64,000 bases of DNA, taken from positions 217,182 to 281,181 of the forward strand of contig NZ_JAXCJK010000003.1 of assembly GCF_035181385.1 (NCBI RefSeq), read 5' to 3'. Origin of the DNA: Moraxella sp035181385 (GTDB lineage: Bacteria; Pseudomonadota; Gammaproteobacteria; Pseudomonadales; Moraxellaceae). Positions 61,321 to 64,000 of the stretch are shown here, in pieces. Under the pieces are notes generated by a model, which did no database searches, was not told where the DNA came from, and saw nothing but the letters and a program-made list of their open reading frames with translations. Position numbers and translations under genes: made by a program. Position 1 is the stretch's first letter, and each line of letters starts with the position of its first letter.

Positions 61321-63816
61321 ATGACCCACCCAACCTTTGCCCAAATCCACGCCCCAAAGATTTATGTGTATTCAGACAGCCGTTATCCAAATTGTCTTAA
61401 AGTCGGCTATACCGCCCAAGAAACGGTTATGGAGCGAATGAAACAGCATTATCCAACCGTTACGCCAAGCCAAAGTTGGAAACTAGAATTTGAGTCGTTG
61501 GCGATTAAAGATGATGGCAGTTATTTTAAAGATTTTGCTGTTTTTGATGAATTAAAGAAAATGGGCATTAACCGCATTGCAGGCGAATGGTTTGACTGCG
61601 ATATTGATACCATAAAAAACGCCATTTTGAATGTCAAAAATAACAAAACTTATGAGCCAAAGCGTACCCATGATTTTGCCATGCGACCTGAGCAACAAAA
61701 GGCGGTAGAATTGACCGCTCGTTATTTTAATAGCATAAAACAAGGCGATGACAAAGGGCGTACACCGCATTTTTTGTGGAATGCCAAAATGCGATTTGGC
61801 AAGACTTTTGCCACTTATCAATTGGCCAAAAAAATGGGTTGGCAAAAGATTTTGATTTTAACCTTTAAGCCTGCGGTAAAAGTGGCGTGGCAAGATGATT
61901 TGGTGAGCCATATTGATTTTAATGGTTGGCAATTTCTTGACCGCACAACCGACCTTGATTTAAATACTTATGACAAAAACGCTCCAATGGTCTATTTTGG
62001 TTCGTTTCAAGACATTTTGGGTAGGGATAAATTTGGCAATATCAAACCCAAAAATGAGCAAGTACACGCTATGAATTGGGACTGTGTTGTGTTTGATGAA
62101 TACCATTTTGGAGCATGGCGTGATAATGCCAAAAATCTATTTGCCAAAGACGAAGCGTTAGAGCAAAAACAGCTCAAAGACGAATATAATGAAATAGGCA
62201 TTAATACCGATATGCTGGATTTTGATGAAAATCAGCTACCCATTACCACAGACCATTATTTGTATTTGTCTGGTACGCCATTTCGAGCGATTGCCAGTGG
62301 TGAGTTTATTGAAGAGCAGATTTTTAACTGGACATATTCAGATGAACAAAAAGCCAAGCTGACTTGGCAGGGTGAGAACAATCCTTATTTGTCCTTGCCA
62401 CAGATGATGCTTTTGACCTATCAACTGCCAGAGCATATCCGCCAAATTGCCACAGGTGGTGAGTTTAATGAATTTGATTTGAACGAGTTTTTCAAAGCCG
62501 ATGGCACAGGCAAAAAAGCCAAATTTAAATATCAAGATGAAGTGCAAAAATGGCTGGATTTAATTCGTGATAATCTTGATGAAATGATTGTTAGCAGTTT
62601 AAGACAGGGCAATGACAAACCACCAATGCCATTTAGCGATACCAATTTGCTAAATAGCTTATTGCATACGGTTTGGTATTTGCCCAATATCGCCAGTTGT
62701 GAAGCGATGCGTAATTTATTAAAACAGCCTGTCAATAAATTTTATCACGATTATCACATTATTGTGGCGGCAGGCGATAATGTGGGTATGGGCGATAGAG
62801 CATTAACCCCTGTCAAAGAAGCAATGACCAACAATCCTTTAAATACCAAAAGCATTACTTTGTCGTGTGGTAAATTGATGACGGGCGTGTCTGTACCGCC
62901 GTGGACGGGTATTTTTATGTTAAGAAATATGGCAAGCCCTGAAACTTATTTTCAATCGGCGTTTCGTGTGCAGACCCCATGGGTGGTGCGTGGCGAAAAC
63001 GACAGCCAAATTATCAAAGAGCAATGCTATGTGTTTGATTTTGCACCCAACCGCGCCTTATGCCAAATCGCTGAATATGCAGGGCGATTAAATACCAAGG
63101 ATGTCAGCCCTGAGAATAAGGTTGCTGAATTCATTGCCTTTTTGCCTGTGCTTGCTTATGATGGTTCTGCGATGCAACAAGTGGATGCCAAATTGCTTTT
63201 AGATATGGCAATGAGTGGTACTACCGCGACGCTATTGGCTCGCCGTTGGCAATCGGCCATGTTGGTAAATGTAGATGACCTTACTTTAAAAACCTTGATG
63301 GCAAATCAAGATGCGATGGATGCTTTGATGAAAATTGAAGAATTTCGTAGTCTTAATGATGATATTGAGTTGGTTATCGCTCGCTCTGATAAAGTAAAAG
63401 GCTTAAAAGAAAAAGCCAAAGAAAATGACGGCGAGCTGTCCAAAGAAGATAAAAAAGCATTGACAGAAGAAGAGAAAAAAGAAAAAAGTCTACGCAAGCA
63501 AATTCAAGATAAGCTTGTTAAGTTCGCCACTCGCATTCCAATTTTTATGTATCTAAGCGATTATCGTGAGCACACTTTGCTAGATGTGATTACCGAGCTT
63601 GAGCCTGACTTATTCACCAGAGTAACAGGGCTTAGCCAAGCAGATTTTGCACTTTTGGTATCGCTGAATGTCTTTAATGAAAGTGTGATGAATGATGCGG
63701 TGTATAAATTTAAACGCTATGAAGATGCCAGCCTAGAATATGTAGGTATTCATCGAGATAATGAGTATGTTGGTCTTTATAATACGGTAGTTAAAAATGA
63801 CTACCATCTCAATTAA
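61321..63816 (+). CDS. locus B: GIY-YIG nuclease-SF2 helicase
   Basis: An 831-residue protein starting one base after the previous stop. Residues 10-95 match the T5orf172/GIY-YIG pattern: KIYVY (13-17), KVGYT (27-31), Arg39, His43 and Glu in GEWFDC. The SF2 helicase has motif I NAKMRFGKT (154-162), DEYH (259-262), SGTPF (317-321) and QSAFRVQTPW (545-554). A charged coiled coil (about 690-725) precedes a C-terminal segment, RIPIFMYLSDYREHTLLD...VTGLSQADF, which matches the region just before the methyltransferase in the locus A fusion. So this is the split equivalent of the N-terminal two thirds of that enzyme. Confidence 0.86.
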   Translation: MTHPTFAQIHAPKIYVYSDSRYPNCLKVGYTAQETVMERMKQHYPTVTPSQSWKLEFESLAIKDDGSYFKDFAVFDELKKMGINRIAGEWFDCDIDTIKNAILNVKNNKTYEPKRTHDFAMRPEQQKAVELTARYFNSIKQGDDKGRTPHFLWNAKMRFGKTFATYQLAKKMGWQKILILTFKPAVKVAWQDDLVSHIDFNGWQFLDRTTDLDLNTYDKNAPMVYFGSFQDILGRDKFGNIKPKNEQVHAMNWDCVVFDEYHFGAWRDNAKNLFAKDEALEQKQLKDEYNEIGINTDMLDFDENQLPITTDHYLYLSGTPFRAIASGEFIEEQIFNWTYSDEQKAKLTWQGENNPYLSLPQMMLLTYQLPEHIRQIATGGEFNEFDLNEFFKADGTGKKAKFKYQDEVQKWLDLIRDNLDEMIVSSLRQGNDKPPMPFSDTNLLNSLLHTVWYLPNIASCEAMRNLLKQPVNKFYHDYHIIVAAGDNVGMGDRALTPVKEAMTNNPLNTKSITLSCGKLMTGVSVPPWTGIFMLRNMASPETYFQSAFRVQTPWVVRGENDSQIIKEQCYVFDFAPNRALCQIAEYAGRLNTKDVSPENKVAEFIAFLPVLAYDGSAMQQVDAKLLLDMAMSGTTATLLARRWQSAMLVNVDDLTLKTLMANQDAMDALMKIEEFRSLNDDIELVIARSDKVKGLKEKAKENDGELSKEDKKALTEEEKKEKSLRKQIQDKLVKFATRIPIFMYLSDYREHTLLDVITELEPDLFTRVTGLSQADFALLVSLNVFNESVMNDAVYKFKRYEDASLEYVGIHRDNEYVGLYNTVVKNDYHLN

Positions 63817-63920
63817 TGGTGTAATAAGATGATGGCAAAGTAGGTTGATTTGATTGAAATTAAAAAATTAATTAAAATCAACAACATACAAACTTTCTCC
63901 CATTTCCCCCAAAAAACCAC
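63817..63920. other. intergenic sequence after locus B
   Basis: GTTGATTT and AAATCAAC arms (about 63843-63882) can form a loose AT-rich hairpin that may end the locus B transcript, but there is no T tract. No gene is seen. Confidence 0.35.
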
Positions 63921-63948
63921 TTTACAACCATTAAAATTAGCGTATAAT
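63921..63948 (+). promoter_or_regulatory. strong promoter at the right edge
   Basis: TTTACA at 63921-63926, a 16-base spacer and a perfect TATAAT at 63943-63948. The -10 box sits inside a 13-base palindrome, GCGTATAATACGC (63940-63952). It points out of the window toward an unseen gene. Confidence 0.65.
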
Positions 63949-64000
63949 ACGCACCACTCAAGCAGACAAGCAAATGAAAAAACTTGTTTAATTTCAATAA

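Noticed and set aside
1..64000. tRNA, rRNA, tmRNA or insertion sequence
   Set aside because: I looked through the intergenic stretches and saw no cloverleaf-like CCA-ended segment, rRNA sequence, transposase frame or flanking target duplications.

Overview
The window reads as a chromosomal segment of a Moraxella-like gammaproteobacterium (family Moraxellaceae). The evidence is protein character: a CarO-type outer-membrane protein at the left edge, a 53-residue Pmp3/YqaE protein, an FbpABC ferric-iron system, a ZnuD-like zinc receptor, and moderately AT-rich DNA. I cannot fix the species. No rRNA, tRNA, prophage, insertion sequence or CRISPR array is visible.

Layout. 0.4-9.5 kb: carO-like porin, pepN, waaA, psd, dtd, then ygfZ-dadA and a phnA/yjdM-type zinc-ribbon gene. 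9.7-17 kb: hemL, a Pmp3-family gene, secA, two small lipoproteins separated by strong terminators, rho, trxA. 17-34 kb: rluA-like, a DUF442 protein, sulP, bolA, a Cys-rich small protein overlapping a BaiN/HI0933-type flavoprotein, aat, trxB, ftsK plus a membrane protein, topA, a dihaem peroxidase, rlmA, yaaA. 34-44 kb: an oxidative-stress block with katA and katG, interrupted by restriction-modification-like locus A. 44-58 kb: queH, iscX, fbpC-fbpB divergent from fbpA, an AbgT transporter, dapE, a ZnuD-like receptor with a probable Zur operator, a 2OG-Fe oxygenase, rlmJ, pssA. 58-63.8 kb: restriction-modification-like locus B.

The most interesting content is the pair of loci A and B. Both encode a GIY-YIG/T5orf172-like nuclease module joined to an SF2 helicase of the restriction-enzyme type, a DNA methyltransferase with an NPPY motif, and a small methyltransferase-like partner that lacks NPPY. 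In A the nuclease, helicase and methyltransferase are one 1421-residue chain behind the partner gene. In B they are split over four tightly packed genes, one of unknown function.

Both loci are preceded by tandem repeats of related units: five 8-mers in A; fifteen 7-mers plus two 8-mers in B. In each locus a short leader ORF crosses the repeats, a strong intrinsic terminator lies between the repeats and the first gene, and one of the three possible reading frames after the repeats stays open through the terminator and stops overlapping the first gene's ATG. At the repeat numbers seen here both leaders stop before the hairpin. This suggests a repeat-number-controlled attenuator: change of one unit would let a ribosome cross the terminator and start the operon. 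That is an inference from sequence, but the same arrangement occurs twice.

A second oddity is an 18-codon relic of a catalase 3' end immediately behind a surface-adhesin-E-like gene downstream of katA, pointing to a past recombination at that locus.
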